Assembly: GCF_003352465.1 (NCBI RefSeq)
Contig: NZ_CP031153.1
Span: forward strand, 3,090,987-3,154,986
DNA from: Kordia sp. SMS9
GTDB lineage: Bacteria; Bacteroidota; Bacteroidia; Flavobacteriales; Flavobacteriaceae
Direction of reading: 5' to 3'
Length of the DNA stretch: 64,000 nt
Translations under genes and position numbers: made by a program
Notes under the pieces: model-generated
What the model saw: only the letters and a program-made list of their open reading frames with translations
Database searches by the model: none
Told to the model about the DNA's origin: nothing
In this document: positions 17,901 to 27,194 of the stretch, piece after piece
Position numbering within the stretch: position 1 is the first letter of the stretch
How the letters are laid out: the number at the start of each line of letters is the position of its first letter

Positions 17901-18668
17901 ATGAGTGCGCAAGAAGAATTAGAATGTGAACAAAATGAAAAGTGTTTAGGAGATTTTAAACATCGAAATAATCCTAAAAAAGTTTTAAAGCGTTTAAAAT
18001 CTGGGAATAGACGTTTTGCTCTTTCAAAAAAAAAGTGTAATCAACCTGTAACAGAATGTGATACTAATGATATGATTCACCCAAATCAATCAACTATTAG
18101 AAGGAAAAACACAGCTGCCAATGGGCAAAAACCGTTTGCCATTATATTGAGTTGTGCCGATAGTAGAGTGCCGCCAGAATTGATTTTTGATACAGGAATT
18201 GGAGATTTGTTTGTGGTACGTGTGGCAGGAAATATTGCCAATACTTCTTCTATTGCTAGTATCGAATTTGCTGTGGCGAAGTTACACTGTAAGTTCATTT
18301 TAGTGTTGGGACATGAAGGTTGTGGTGCTGTTAAAGCCGCCATGTCCAATGAACCAGCAGCGAGTGAAAATCTTGAACATTTAGTAGAACATATACTACC
18401 AGCTGTATATTATAGTGGATGTGAGTCTAAAATTACCGATGAAGATTATTATAATACTTGTAAGCATAACGATAGTGATTTAAAAAGCGTTACTAAACGA
18501 AATGTTGCGAATAATGCAGATGCGCTTGTATATAAATCTAAAATCATTAGAGAAAGTATAAGGAATTCTGGAGTTGAGATTTATTCTGGGTATTATAAAT
18601 TAAAAAGTGGCAAAGCAAATATAGATACAAATGCTTTATGGAATAATACCAATTTACACATAAAATGA
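17901..18668 (+). CDS. Beta-class carbonic anhydrase
   Basis: 255 aa. Zinc ligands are visible in LSCADSRVPPE (Cys and the Asp-Arg dyad) and GHEGCGAV (His, Cys). Catalyses CO2 hydration to bicarbonate. A ~60-residue Cys-rich, Lys-rich N-terminal extension (MSAQEELECEQNEKCLGDF) precedes the domain; there is no signal peptide, so cytoplasmic. It is monocistronic, convergent with fumC. Confidence 0.92.
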   Translation: MSAQEELECEQNEKCLGDFKHRNNPKKVLKRLKSGNRRFALSKKKCNQPVTECDTNDMIHPNQSTIRRKNTAANGQKPFAIILSCADSRVPPELIFDTGIGDLFVVRVAGNIANTSSIASIEFAVAKLHCKFILVLGHEGCGAVKAAMSNEPAASENLEHLVEHILPAVYYSGCESKITDEDYYNTCKHNDSDLKSVTKRNVANNADALVYKSKIIRESIRNSGVEIYSGYYKLKSGKANIDTNALWNNTNLHIK

Positions 18669-18780
18669 TGTTTATAAACTCGTTCATTTGGTAGTATAGT
18701 TCTTTGCGAATACTTTCCGTAGCTAAGGCTATGCAAACCATTCACAGCATCCTATACAGCCAAAGCAACTTCGCATCCAA

Positions 18781-18804
18781 AACACCATTTTAAATGTAAA
18801 TTGG
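18781..18804. repeat. 24-bp dispersed repeat, copy 1
   Basis: The core CCATTTTAAATGTAAATTGG is nearly self-complementary. An identical 24-bp copy lies at 30295-30318, also just past the 3' end of a gene. Confidence 0.6.
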
Positions 18805-18860
18805 AATAAGAAAAAACTATGAGGAAATGAATAGACTGTTTTTATAAATTTTTAAATCAA

Positions 18861-18896
18861 AAAAACCGCGCTAAAATGATTTTCAGTGCGGTTTTC
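18861..18896 (-). terminator. Terminator after fumC
   Basis: AAAACCGC(G)CT / AG(T)GCGGTTTT arms with A- and T-runs, 21 bases past the fumC stop. Confidence 0.75.
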
Positions 18897-18917
18897 AATA
18901 TATTCAGTTAGCGACGC

Positions 18918-20315
18918 TTATTTCATGGCACCAACCATATTTTCTGGTTTTACCCATTCGTCATATTCTTCTGGAGTTACATAGCCTAAGTTGACAGCTT
19001 CTTCACGTAAGGTTGTTCCGTTTTGGTGTGCGGTATTGGCAATTTCTGCTGCTTTGTAATATCCAATCTTAGTGTTTAATGCAGTAACTAACATCAATGA
19101 ATTGTTCACTAATTCTGTAATGCGTCCGTGATTTGGTTCAATTCCTGACGCACAGTTTACATCAAAACTTACACAAGCATCTCCAAGTAGTTGCGCCGAT
19201 TGTAATACGTTAGCAATCATCATTGGTTTGAAAACATTGAGTTCGTAGTGTCCTTGCGTTCCACCAACGGTTACCGCAACATCATTCCCCATCACTTGTG
19301 CGCACACCATGGTAATAGCTTCACATTGCGTTGGGTTTACTTTTCCTGGCATGATAGAACTTCCAGGTTCGTTTGCAGGAATGATCAATTCGCCAATTCC
19401 TGAACGCGGTCCAGAAGCCATTAAACGAATGTCATTTGCTATTTTATTGATAGAAACGGCTAATTGTTTTAAAGCACCGTGTGTTTCTACCATGGCATCA
19501 TGCGCGGCTAAGGCTTCAAATTTATTTTCAGCAGTGATAAACGGCAATTCCGTAAAACGTGCGATGAATTCAGAAACACGCTTTGCATATCCTTTTGGCG
19601 TGTTTAATCCTGTTCCAACGGCAGTTCCACCCAATGCTATTTCACTTAAATGTGGTAAGGTGTTTTCTAAGGCTTTTAAACCGTGATTTAATTGTGAAAC
19701 ATACCCAGAGAATTCTTGTCCTAATGTCAACGGCGTTGCATCCATTAAGTGTGTACGTCCAATTTTTACAACATTTTTAAATTCTTCCGATTTCTTTTTT
19801 AAGGTATCGCGTAATTGTGAAACACCAGGAATGGTTGTTTCTACAATTTTCTTGTAGGCTGCAATGTGCATTCCTGTTGGGAACGTATCGTTTGACGATT
19901 GTGATTTGTTGACATCATCATTTGGTTGAATGGTTTTTTCGCCTTCGCCAATTTTTTTTCCAGCCAATTGATGTGCTCTGTTGGCAATAACTTCATTCAC
20001 GTTCATGTTGGATTGCGTTCCAGAACCTGTTTGCCAAATCACTAATGGAAATTGATCGTCGTGTTTTCCTTCTAAAATTTCATCACAAACCGTTGCAATT
20101 AAATCTCTTTTTTCAATAGGTAATACGCCTAATTCGCAGTTGGTAAAGGCAGCTGCTTTTTTTAAATATGCAAAACCGTATACAACTTCTAGTGGCATAC
20201 TTGCTGGCGCACCGATTTTAAAATTATTTCTTGAGCGTTCTGTTTGTGCTCCCCAAATTTTATCTGCGGGAACTTTTACTTCGCCCATGGTATCTTTCTC
20301 TATTCTGTATTCCAT
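18918..20315 (-). CDS. fumC: Class II fumarate hydratase
   Basis: 465 aa from the ATG at 20313-20315 ([16 protein letters not shown]); the frame extends upstream but without support. Superfamily signature [11 protein letters not shown], plus [18 protein letters not shown] and the [10 protein letters not shown] segment. Iron-independent conversion of fumarate to malate in the TCA cycle. A TAATTTTG -7-like box lies ~20 bases upstream. Monocistronic with its own terminator. Confidence 0.96.
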   Translation of the reverse strand: MEYRIEKDTMGEVKVPADKIWGAQTERSRNNFKIGAPASMPLEVVYGFAYLKKAAAFTNCELGVLPIEKRDLIATVCDEILEGKHDDQFPLVIWQTGSGTQSNMNVNEVIANRAHQLAGKKIGEGEKTIQPNDDVNKSQSSNDTFPTGMHIAAYKKIVETTIPGVSQLRDTLKKKSEEFKNVVKIGRTHLMDATPLTLGQEFSGYVSQLNHGLKALENTLPHLSEIALGGTAVGTGLNTPKGYAKRVSEFIARFTELPFITAENKFEALAAHDAMVETHGALKQLAVSINKIANDIRLMASGPRSGIGELIIPANEPGSSIMPGKVNPTQCEAITMVCAQVMGNDVAVTVGGTQGHYELNVFKPMMIANVLQSAQLLGDACVSFDVNCASGIEPNHGRITELVNNSLMLVTALNTKIGYYKAAEIANTAHQNGTTLREEAVNLGYVTPEEYDEWVKPENMVGAMK

Positions 20316-20335
20316 GTGGATTCGTTTTAGCAGTG

Positions 20336-20343
20336 CAAAATTA
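20336..20343 (-). promoter_or_regulatory. Possible -7 box upstream of fumC
   Basis: TAATTTTG on the minus strand fits TAnnTTTG. It lies 21 bases before the chosen fumC start, which also argues against the longer upstream reading frame. Confidence 0.4.
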
Positions 20344-20475
20344 CAACTTTTTGCGTGAAAAGGAATTAAAAAAAGGGGAAAACACGCTTTCATTTGGGGA
20401 TTTTCACGGAAGTATTTCTAGGTTGGATTTTTGATATTTACTTGAGAAAAAGTGTAACCTTATAATTAGTTCATT

Positions 20476-21462
20476 ATGCAAGCAAAAACTTCCACATCTA
20501 TTAAACTTCCACAGTCAATTACTTTAAAAATAGAAACCAAAACACCCGCCAGTAATGATATGACTCGAAGTTTGGTTTTTGAGAATTTTGAAGGAAGACG
20601 TATTGAACTAAAAATTAAATTGAATAGAACGGCTACGCATTGTCTTGAAGTTTCCGATTTTCCAGATACGACGCACAATCTGCAAGTGTTAGGAAGTTTG
20701 AATCATCGTTCGTTTTGGGATAAGATTTATTTTAAGAATAGTGGTGGAACGAGTAAAATTGATATTAAAAAAATGACCTTAGTTATACATTATCACGAAG
20801 TTGTTGGTGGTGCTATAAAAGATATTCCATTATTATTAAACACCACTTTTAATCGCGTGCTACGTTCAGGGAATAGTGAAGTGTATTTAACTCCTTTTAT
20901 AGAACGTCATTTGATGCGATATGCAGGTTTGACCAGTAGAAATCATCCAGCAGCAGCGTTATCAGCCAAAGATATTGGTAAGAGTGGAACGAGCGCCAAA
21001 GGCTACGATCAATATGGAGATAACCCAAAATATAGAGGCTGGATAAGCTATGAATGTAGTGAATTTGCGTCGTGGTATTTGCATGAAACTGAATGTTGGA
21101 GAGATTTTAGGAATAAACCAAAATCAGTATTTAGAGATATTACCTATACGGAACAGTTGTATCTTATTTTTAAAAGTAAAAAAAGAACGTATTACTATCA
21201 TAATGGAAGAAATAGGTTTTTAAATGAAAAGAATGAAAAGGCATATACACCAAAACCTGGCGATATATTTATGCGTAAAGCCGATGGGAAGTTTGAACAT
21301 TCAATGATTTTTTTGAGATGGAATTCACGTGATAAAACAGCGTTGGTGATTGACGGACCTTATCCTGTAACGCTTCGGACCGTTGATGTACATGCAATGG
21401 AAACACGCACAAATGATCAGAAAGATTTTATAGTATGTGAGTCTGTTATGAATCGTTTTTAA
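20476..21462 (+). CDS. Putative cysteine-peptidase/amidase-fold protein (CHAP or DUF2272-like)
   Basis: 328 aa. The first ~110 residues form an unassigned beta-rich domain. The second half has YECSEFASWYLHE (candidate Cys nucleophile) and GDIFMRKADGKFEHSMIFLRW (candidate His), the arrangement of NlpC/P60-CHAP-like enzymes that cut peptidoglycan amides. No signal peptide, so target and location are unclear. ATG 20476. The family assignment is by motif only. Confidence 0.6.
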   Translation: MQAKTSTSIKLPQSITLKIETKTPASNDMTRSLVFENFEGRRIELKIKLNRTATHCLEVSDFPDTTHNLQVLGSLNHRSFWDKIYFKNSGGTSKIDIKKMTLVIHYHEVVGGAIKDIPLLLNTTFNRVLRSGNSEVYLTPFIERHLMRYAGLTSRNHPAAALSAKDIGKSGTSAKGYDQYGDNPKYRGWISYECSEFASWYLHETECWRDFRNKPKSVFRDITYTEQLYLIFKSKKRTYYYHNGRNRFLNEKNEKAYTPKPGDIFMRKADGKFEHSMIFLRWNSRDKTALVIDGPYPVTLRTVDVHAMETRTNDQKDFIVCESVMNRF

Positions 21463-21564
21463 TATTTAATCTTACAGCGCAAATCACGTAAAAGTAATTG
21501 AGCATAGTTGCTTGGATTTTTAGTATATTGGGTATCTAACTCATAATCAATAAAATCAGAAACC

Positions 21565-22947
21565 ATGCGAATTAACTTTCTTTACATTGTATGTATAAGT
21601 CTATTATTTTTTGGATGTAAACACGATACTTCCAAATGTCCTGAATGCCCAAAAGCTCATGCTGAAGATGTACTTGCTACAACAACAACGGCTAAATTTT
21701 TAACATTATCGGATGTACATGTTGATAGTTTACTGCAACAAACTCAATTTCAAGATCACAATCAAAGTGATAAGAGTGTTTCTTCTCAAAAACTGTGGCT
21801 TCGCGCAAAAACGAAAATTGAAGCTACAGTAACTGCTGAAAAACCAAAATTTATGGTGTATTTAGGAGATTTACCAGGATATGATCATTACAATGAAGAT
21901 GAGGAACAAAACATTAAACATAGAAGAACGAATACACATTTAATGCTCGAAAATTTAAGAAATTTAAAGATTGACATTCCAATTTTGTATTTACCAGGAA
22001 ATAATGATTCATTAGAAGGTGATTATCATTCATTTTCTACTGATAGTATTACGGCAAATACCGTGCTAACCAATGATGCCGATACAACCAATCCGTGGCC
22101 AATAATTAATAGTAAATCTTCAAGTATCACTGTAGGTGTTCCAGATTTTAATAGTGAGTTTGGATTTTATTCTGTGGATTTAACAGAAAAAGGAAACACA
22201 TTAAAAGTGATTGCATTGAATACCGTAATTTTTACACACAGTCATTATACAGATGATGATAAAGTTTCACAACAAGCCGCAACAAACATACAAATGGCTT
22301 GGCTAGAAAAAAAGATGCTCACTCTAGGGAAAAATGATCGTGTATTATTAGTGATGCACATTCCAATAGGAGATGACGGGTATAGTGGAAAACCTATGTG
22401 GAATCAAGCATTGACCTATAAAGGTAAAGGCTTGCACAATAGCTTTTTAGACTTGATTGAAAAGTACCAACCAAATATTGTCGGTTTATTAAATGGGCAC
22501 ACACATTTGGATGGACTTAGAAGAATATACAAAACAAAAACGTCAACGAATCCAAAAGCTAGTGATATGACTTCTTTTTCAATCACGACTCCTGGAATTG
22601 CAGTAAATCACGGAAATAACCCTGCTTTTAAAACATTTACTTACCACACCACAAATTTTGATTTGTTAGATTTTAAAACGCATTATGCTACACCGACAAT
22701 GCATGTGGCGCATCCAAATAATCACGGATACAACAATACAGATTTTAAATTTGTTGATGGATCAACCTACACATTTAAAGATGCGTATAAGATTACAGAT
22801 CCGAATGAAACCATTTTTACGAGTTTAATGGGGCAGTCAGATCCACAAATTATAAGGCACATGAATTGTACACTAGGCGCAAATAGTAACAGAGATGTGA
22901 AGTTAAGTCAAGATGGATTGAAATCGATTAACGTTTTTAAAAACTAA
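21565..22947 (+). CDS. Calcineurin-like metallophosphoesterase lipoprotein
   Basis: 460 aa. Lipobox ending LLFFGC at residue 18, so membrane-anchored outside the cytoplasm. All phosphoesterase motifs are present in order: LSDVHVD, YLGDLPGYD, PGNND, VMHIP and NGHTHLDG, which bind a two-metal centre. The overall length and layout resemble acid-sphingomyelinase-like phosphodiesterases; substrate not determined. It follows the peptidase-like gene by 102 bases on the same strand. Confidence 0.85.
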   Translation: MRINFLYIVCISLLFFGCKHDTSKCPECPKAHAEDVLATTTTAKFLTLSDVHVDSLLQQTQFQDHNQSDKSVSSQKLWLRAKTKIEATVTAEKPKFMVYLGDLPGYDHYNEDEEQNIKHRRTNTHLMLENLRNLKIDIPILYLPGNNDSLEGDYHSFSTDSITANTVLTNDADTTNPWPIINSKSSSITVGVPDFNSEFGFYSVDLTEKGNTLKVIALNTVIFTHSHYTDDDKVSQQAATNIQMAWLEKKMLTLGKNDRVLLVMHIPIGDDGYSGKPMWNQALTYKGKGLHNSFLDLIEKYQPNIVGLLNGHTHLDGLRRIYKTKTSTNPKASDMTSFSITTPGIAVNHGNNPAFKTFTYHTTNFDLLDFKTHYATPTMHVAHPNNHGYNNTDFKFVDGSTYTFKDAYKITDPNETIFTSLMGQSDPQIIRHMNCTLGANSNRDVKLSQDGLKSINVFKN

Positions 22948-23037
22948 ACAGCAATTGTTAATAATTCTAAACGTTTCTATATGAATATTGAATTTATTGC
23001 AATATCTTTGAACCGAATTCGATAAATTCCGGAAAAT

Positions 23038-23202
23038 ATGTTTGAATTTGATCAATATTTAGGCTTTTTAGCTTTCCTTACTATCTTAACCATTGGATTT
23101 TGGTTAATGATTCTTTTGCTGACGTTTATTGTACCTTATTGGGTTGGTGGCGCATTGAAAGAACGTTACGACGAGTGGAAAGAAGCTAAAAAAGATTCCT
23201 AA
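23038..23202 (+). CDS. Small single-span membrane protein, 54 aa
   Basis: Read directly: MFEFDQYLGFLAFLTILT... with a hydrophobic stretch over residues 8-36 and a charged tail ending EWKEAKKDS. Good codon structure and a following terminator at 23222 support it as real. Function unknown. Confidence 0.6.
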   Translation: MFEFDQYLGFLAFLTILTIGFWLMILLLTFIVPYWVGGALKERYDEWKEAKKDS

Positions 23203-23221
23203 ATACCAAAAGGACAAAGAC

Positions 23222-23256
23222 AAAAGGGAACTTATTTTACATAAGTTCCCTTTTTT
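23222..23256. terminator. Bidirectional terminator
   Basis: 14-bp perfect arms AAAAGGGAACTTAT / ATAAGTTCCCTTTT with a 5-base loop, between the small membrane protein gene and the convergent DJ-1 gene. Confidence 0.9.
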
Positions 23257-23291
23257 AATTAAACATATTAAAGGTGAGATAATTCTTTATT

Positions 23292-24062
23292 TTATTTCAA
23301 AGCTTCCAATAACAATTCCGCTACTTTTTCAGACGAAGCAGGATTTTGCCCTGTAATTAACAATCCATCTTTTACCGCGTGTGAATTCCAATCACTTACT
23401 TTGGAGTAGATTCCTCCGTTGTTTTTTAACATGTCTTCTACTAAAAAAGGAACGACTTCCGTTAATTGTACTGCGGCTTCTTCTGTATTGGAAAAACCTG
23501 TTACATTTTTATTTTTAACCAACGGCGAACCATCCGTATTTTTGGTACTCTTCAATACTGCTGGCGCATGGCAAACTGCCGCAACAGGTTTGTTATTGTT
23601 GTAAAAAGATTCAATCAGTTTGATAGAAGTTGGATCTTCTGACAAATCCCACAAAGGACCATGTCCGCCAGGATAAAAAATAGCATCGTAATCCGCTTCG
23701 TTTACTTTTGACAATACGAGTGTATTGGCTAACAATTTCTGAGTTTCTTCGTCTGCATTGAAACGTTTGGTAGCTTCCGTTTGAAAATCGTCACCTTCAC
23801 TTTTAGGATCTATTGGTGGTTGTCCACCTTTTGGCGATGCTAACGTGATAGAAACATTCTGATCTTTTAGTGCATAATACGGAGCCGCGAATTCTTCAAT
23901 CCAAAATCCTGTTTTTTCTCCAGTATTTCCTAATTGGTCGTGACTTGTTAATACAAACAATACTTTTTTCATTTGTTGTTTCTCTTTTTGAGGTTTCTTT
24001 TTATTCATTGTGCATGCAGTAATAATAATGACTACTGCTAATACACTCATTATATACTTCAT
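23292..24062 (-). CDS. DJ-1/PfpI-family lipoprotein
   Basis: 256 aa. Lipobox IITAC at residue 17, then a class I glutamine amidotransferase-like fold of the DJ-1/Hsp31 group: FYPGGHGPLWDL and the nucleophile elbow AAVCHAPAV. Family members are glyoxalases, deglycase-like or chaperone proteins; which applies is unknown. The lipid anchor is unusual for this family and implies a periplasmic site. An internal ATG (MKKVLFVLT) would give a cytosolic form. Confidence 0.82.
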   Translation of the reverse strand: MKYIMSVLAVVIIITACTMNKKKPQKEKQQMKKVLFVLTSHDQLGNTGEKTGFWIEEFAAPYYALKDQNVSITLASPKGGQPPIDPKSEGDDFQTEATKRFNADEETQKLLANTLVLSKVNEADYDAIFYPGGHGPLWDLSEDPTSIKLIESFYNNNKPVAAVCHAPAVLKSTKNTDGSPLVKNKNVTGFSNTEEAAVQLTEVVPFLVEDMLKNNGGIYSKVSDWNSHAVKDGLLITGQNPASSEKVAELLLEALK

Positions 24063-24134
24063 AATAGGGGAATTTAATACAAAGGTAGTATTTGTTTTGT
24101 AGAAAAAAATTGATGTATGTTAAGAATACTTTTT

Positions 24135-24719
24135 TTAAGTGATTTCTTTGCGAATTCGACTGAGACTTTCCGTGGTAATACCTAAATACGAAGCAATATG
24201 ATAATTCTTTACATGTTGTTCAATATTCGGATACTCGTGTGTGAAGTTGAGGTAACGCTCTTTGGCAGTTTGTGATAAATTGGATAAAATCCTTTTTTGA
24301 AAATGTACAAATGCACGTTCTAATTTTTTACGAATAAAGCGTTCCGTTTTCGGGACTTCATTAAAAATTTCTTCTACAGCTTCACGCGAAACTTTATACA
24401 GCGTAGCATCTTCAATGCATTCAATATACAAGGTAGCATTTGTATCTGAGAAGAAACCGATATAATCACTAATCCACCAACCTTTAATGGCAAACTGAAT
24501 GGTGTGTTCTTTGCCCGATTTGGAAATTAAATATGTGCGCAAACAGCCATCGGCTACAAAATATTGGTAATCTACTTTTTCGCCAGCTCGTAAAATGGTT
24601 TCTCCTTTTTGAAACGTACCTTTTTGATAGCTTTTTTCAATAAAATCGACTTCATCTTCCGTAAATGAAAGTTGTTCATCGTGATAAATTTGATGTACAA
24701 TGGAATCCGGTTTCAACAT
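24135..24719 (-). CDS. Crp/Fnr-family transcriptional regulator
   Basis: 194 aa. N-terminal cyclic-nucleotide-binding-like beta roll (KGETILRAGEKVDYQYFVADGC) and a C-terminal helix-turn-helix (VKNYHIASYLGITTESLSRIRKEI). Typical Bacteroidota short Crp-like regulator. No regulated target is visible; the DJ-1 gene downstream on the same strand, 73 bases away, is a candidate partner. Confidence 0.85.
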   Translation of the reverse strand: MLKPDSIVHQIYHDEQLSFTEDEVDFIEKSYQKGTFQKGETILRAGEKVDYQYFVADGCLRTYLISKSGKEHTIQFAIKGWWISDYIGFFSDTNATLYIECIEDATLYKVSREAVEEIFNEVPKTERFIRKKLERAFVHFQKRILSNLSQTAKERYLNFTHEYPNIEQHVKNYHIASYLGITTESLSRIRKEIT

Positions 24720-24781
24720 GAAAAGTTAAGCGAGTTTACACCTGTAAAGGTAAGAAAAATACTTATACAATTGTGCGTCGG

Positions 24782-25249
24782 TTAAAACTTTATTCCATAA
24801 AAAAAAGAGTCAATCTTTATGTTGTAAGCCTGTAATTTATTTTTGAATTTTAGTTTCTTATCAAGTGTTAGCTCAATCAAAATCTCGTGTCTCCCTATTT
24901 TTAACGTAAACAGTTCACGTCCTACTTTTCGGAGTTGCATCTCTTCAACAGTCCTTAAATTAATTTCATGAATACTATTTTCATTCGTAATGATCATCAA
25001 ATCATTTTCAAATTTCACAGTGCCTGATCTTATAAAAAGACCTACATCTAATAAAGAGATAATTACGCTACAAACGATCCAAATACCGATTCCTATAAAC
25101 GCATAATCGTTGTAATCAGGTAACGAAAACAGGAAATGAATTCCTATGAGCAGCAGGAAAACAATAAGAGAAGCATCAACTATTTTAGAAAGTATTTTTC
25201 TAAATTTTGTTTTCTTAAAATATTGATCATCTATAATGTCTATCACCAT
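24782..25249 (-). CDS. Two-span membrane protein with PH-like C-terminus, unknown
   Basis: 155 aa. Two hydrophobic helices near residues 28-48 and 51-75 (IVFLLLIGIHFLF; FIGIGIWIVCSVIISLL), then ~80 residues of alternating beta strands (ENDLMIITNENSIHEINLRTVEEMQLRKVG) that suggest a PH-like fold. Not recognised as a named family. Confidence 0.6.
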   Translation of the reverse strand: MVIDIIDDQYFKKTKFRKILSKIVDASLIVFLLLIGIHFLFSLPDYNDYAFIGIGIWIVCSVIISLLDVGLFIRSGTVKFENDLMIITNENSIHEINLRTVEEMQLRKVGRELFTLKIGRHEILIELTLDKKLKFKNKLQAYNIKIDSFFYGIKF

Positions 25250-25337
25250 ATTTTCAAAATTAGGTTAAATTTTTAAAACAGAAAAAAATAAAAACTACAC
25301 AGCTTTTTACTAATTTCGCACTCTCAAAAACTCATAC

Positions 25338-26975
25338 ATGATTACGGTTGATAGTATTGCGGTAGAATTTAGTGGAACTACGTTGTTTAGTGATGTAAAT
25401 TTTGTCATTAACGAAAACGATAAAATTGCCCTTATGGGGAAAAATGGCGCGGGAAAATCCACCATGATGAAAATTATTGCAGGTGCACAAAATGCCACAC
25501 GCGGAAAAGTAAGTTGTCCAAAAGATACCGTCATTGCGTATTTGCCACAGCATTTGTTGACGGAAGATAATTGTACTGTATTTGAAGAAGCATCGAAAGC
25601 ATTTCAGCATATTTTTGTGATGCGCGATCGTATGGAAGCACTGAACAAGCAGTTAGAAACGCGTACCGATTACGAAAGTGAAGCTTACATGAAAATCATT
25701 GAAGAAGTTTCGGAATTGGGCGAACGCTATTATGCGCTGGAAGAAATAAATTATGATGCAGAAGTTGAAAAAGCCTTGAAAGGACTCGGTTTTAAACAAG
25801 ACGATTTTCAACGAATGACGAGCGAATTCAGTGGCGGATGGCGCATGCGAATTGAATTGGCAAAAATTCTACTTCAAAAACCCGATTTGATTTTGCTAGA
25901 TGAGCCAACGAATCATATTGATATTGAATCGGTGATTTGGCTAGAAGATTTCTTGGTGAACAAAGCCAATGCTGTCATGGTTATTTCGCATGACAGAGCG
26001 TTTATTGACAATATCACCAATCGTACAATTGAAGTCACAATGGGACGCATTTACGATTACAAAGCCAACTATTCACATTATTTGGAATTACGAGCTAATC
26101 GTAGATCGCATCAAATAAAAGCCTATCAAGAACAGCAAAAATTTATTGCGGACAATCAGGCGTTTATTGAGCGTTTTAAAGGAACGTATTCTAAGACAAA
26201 TCAAGTCGCTTCTCGTGTTCGAATGCTAGAAAAGTTGCAAATCATTGAAATTGATGAGGTTGATAATTCTGCCTTAAAGCTCAAATTTCCACCTGCGCCA
26301 CGATCTGGCGATTATCCTGTGATTGTAGAAGAATTGTCGAAAAGTTACGACGATCATGTGGTTTTTAAAGATGCTAGTTTTTCTATTGCGCGCGGCGAAA
26401 AAGTGTCGTTTGTAGGTAGAAATGGAGAAGGGAAATCAACCATGATTAAGTCCATTTTAGGTGAAATAGCACACGAAGGAAACTGCAAGCTCGGTCACAA
26501 TGTAAAAGTGGGTTATTTTGCGCAAAATCAGGCTTCTTTGTTGGATCAAAGTTTGACTATTTTTCAAACTGTAGATGAAGTTGCCAAAGGAGACATTCGC
26601 ACACAGATTAAAAATATTTTGGGACAATTCATGTTTCAAGGTGACGATATTGACAAAAAAGTCAGTGTCCTTTCTGGAGGAGAAAAAACACGTTTGGCAA
26701 TGGTAAAATTGTTGTTAGAACCAGTAAACTTGCTCATTTTGGATGAACCGACCAATCATTTAGATTTACGTTCTAAAGACGTGTTAAAAGATGCTTTAAA
26801 AGCTTTTGACGGAACGTTAATTCTAGTTTCTCACGATCGTGATTTCTTGCAAGGTTTGTCACAAAAAGTATTCGAATTCAAAGACAAGCGTGTTATTGAA
26901 CATTTTGAAACCATTGATGCTTTCTTGGAGCGAAATCGTATCAAAAACATTAAAGAAATTGATTTGAAGGCTTAA
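25338..26975 (+). CDS. ABC-F family ATPase
   Basis: 545 aa with two ABC domains and no membrane segment: Walker A GKNGAGKST and GRNGEGKST, signatures FSGGWRMR and LSGGEKTR, Walker B LILLDEPTNHID and LLILDEPTNHLD. The ~80-residue linker between them marks the ABC-F group, whose members act on ribosomes (EttA/Uup/YbiT-like). A translation-factor role is inferred; nothing suggests antibiotic resistance in particular. Confidence 0.92.
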   Translation: MITVDSIAVEFSGTTLFSDVNFVINENDKIALMGKNGAGKSTMMKIIAGAQNATRGKVSCPKDTVIAYLPQHLLTEDNCTVFEEASKAFQHIFVMRDRMEALNKQLETRTDYESEAYMKIIEEVSELGERYYALEEINYDAEVEKALKGLGFKQDDFQRMTSEFSGGWRMRIELAKILLQKPDLILLDEPTNHIDIESVIWLEDFLVNKANAVMVISHDRAFIDNITNRTIEVTMGRIYDYKANYSHYLELRANRRSHQIKAYQEQQKFIADNQAFIERFKGTYSKTNQVASRVRMLEKLQIIEIDEVDNSALKLKFPPAPRSGDYPVIVEELSKSYDDHVVFKDASFSIARGEKVSFVGRNGEGKSTMIKSILGEIAHEGNCKLGHNVKVGYFAQNQASLLDQSLTIFQTVDEVAKGDIRTQIKNILGQFMFQGDDIDKKVSVLSGGEKTRLAMVKLLLEPVNLLILDEPTNHLDLRSKDVLKDALKAFDGTLILVSHDRDFLQGLSQKVFEFKDKRVIEHFETIDAFLERNRIKNIKEIDLKA

Positions 26976-27194
26976 ATACAAGCTTCTACAAAAATTCAAA
27001 TTTCACTGCTGTTTTACTCTTAAAAGGAGAGATTCTCCCTTTTGGCGCACCGTGAAAAAAGGAAAAGAAAAGGTGTTTTAACTATTCTACATCCTAAGTT
27101 TCAACGCTAATTTTGCTTGCAATTATTTCTGGTACAGATCACACATGATCTTCAGTATTAACACTAGAAATAAAGTAACCAAAAGCATAGCAAA

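Noticed and set aside
18547..18741. Minus-strand frame over the end of the carbonic anhydrase gene
   Set aside because: Overlaps a strong gene and has no coding pattern. Its first part may be a dispersed repeat, but I cannot show further copies in this window.
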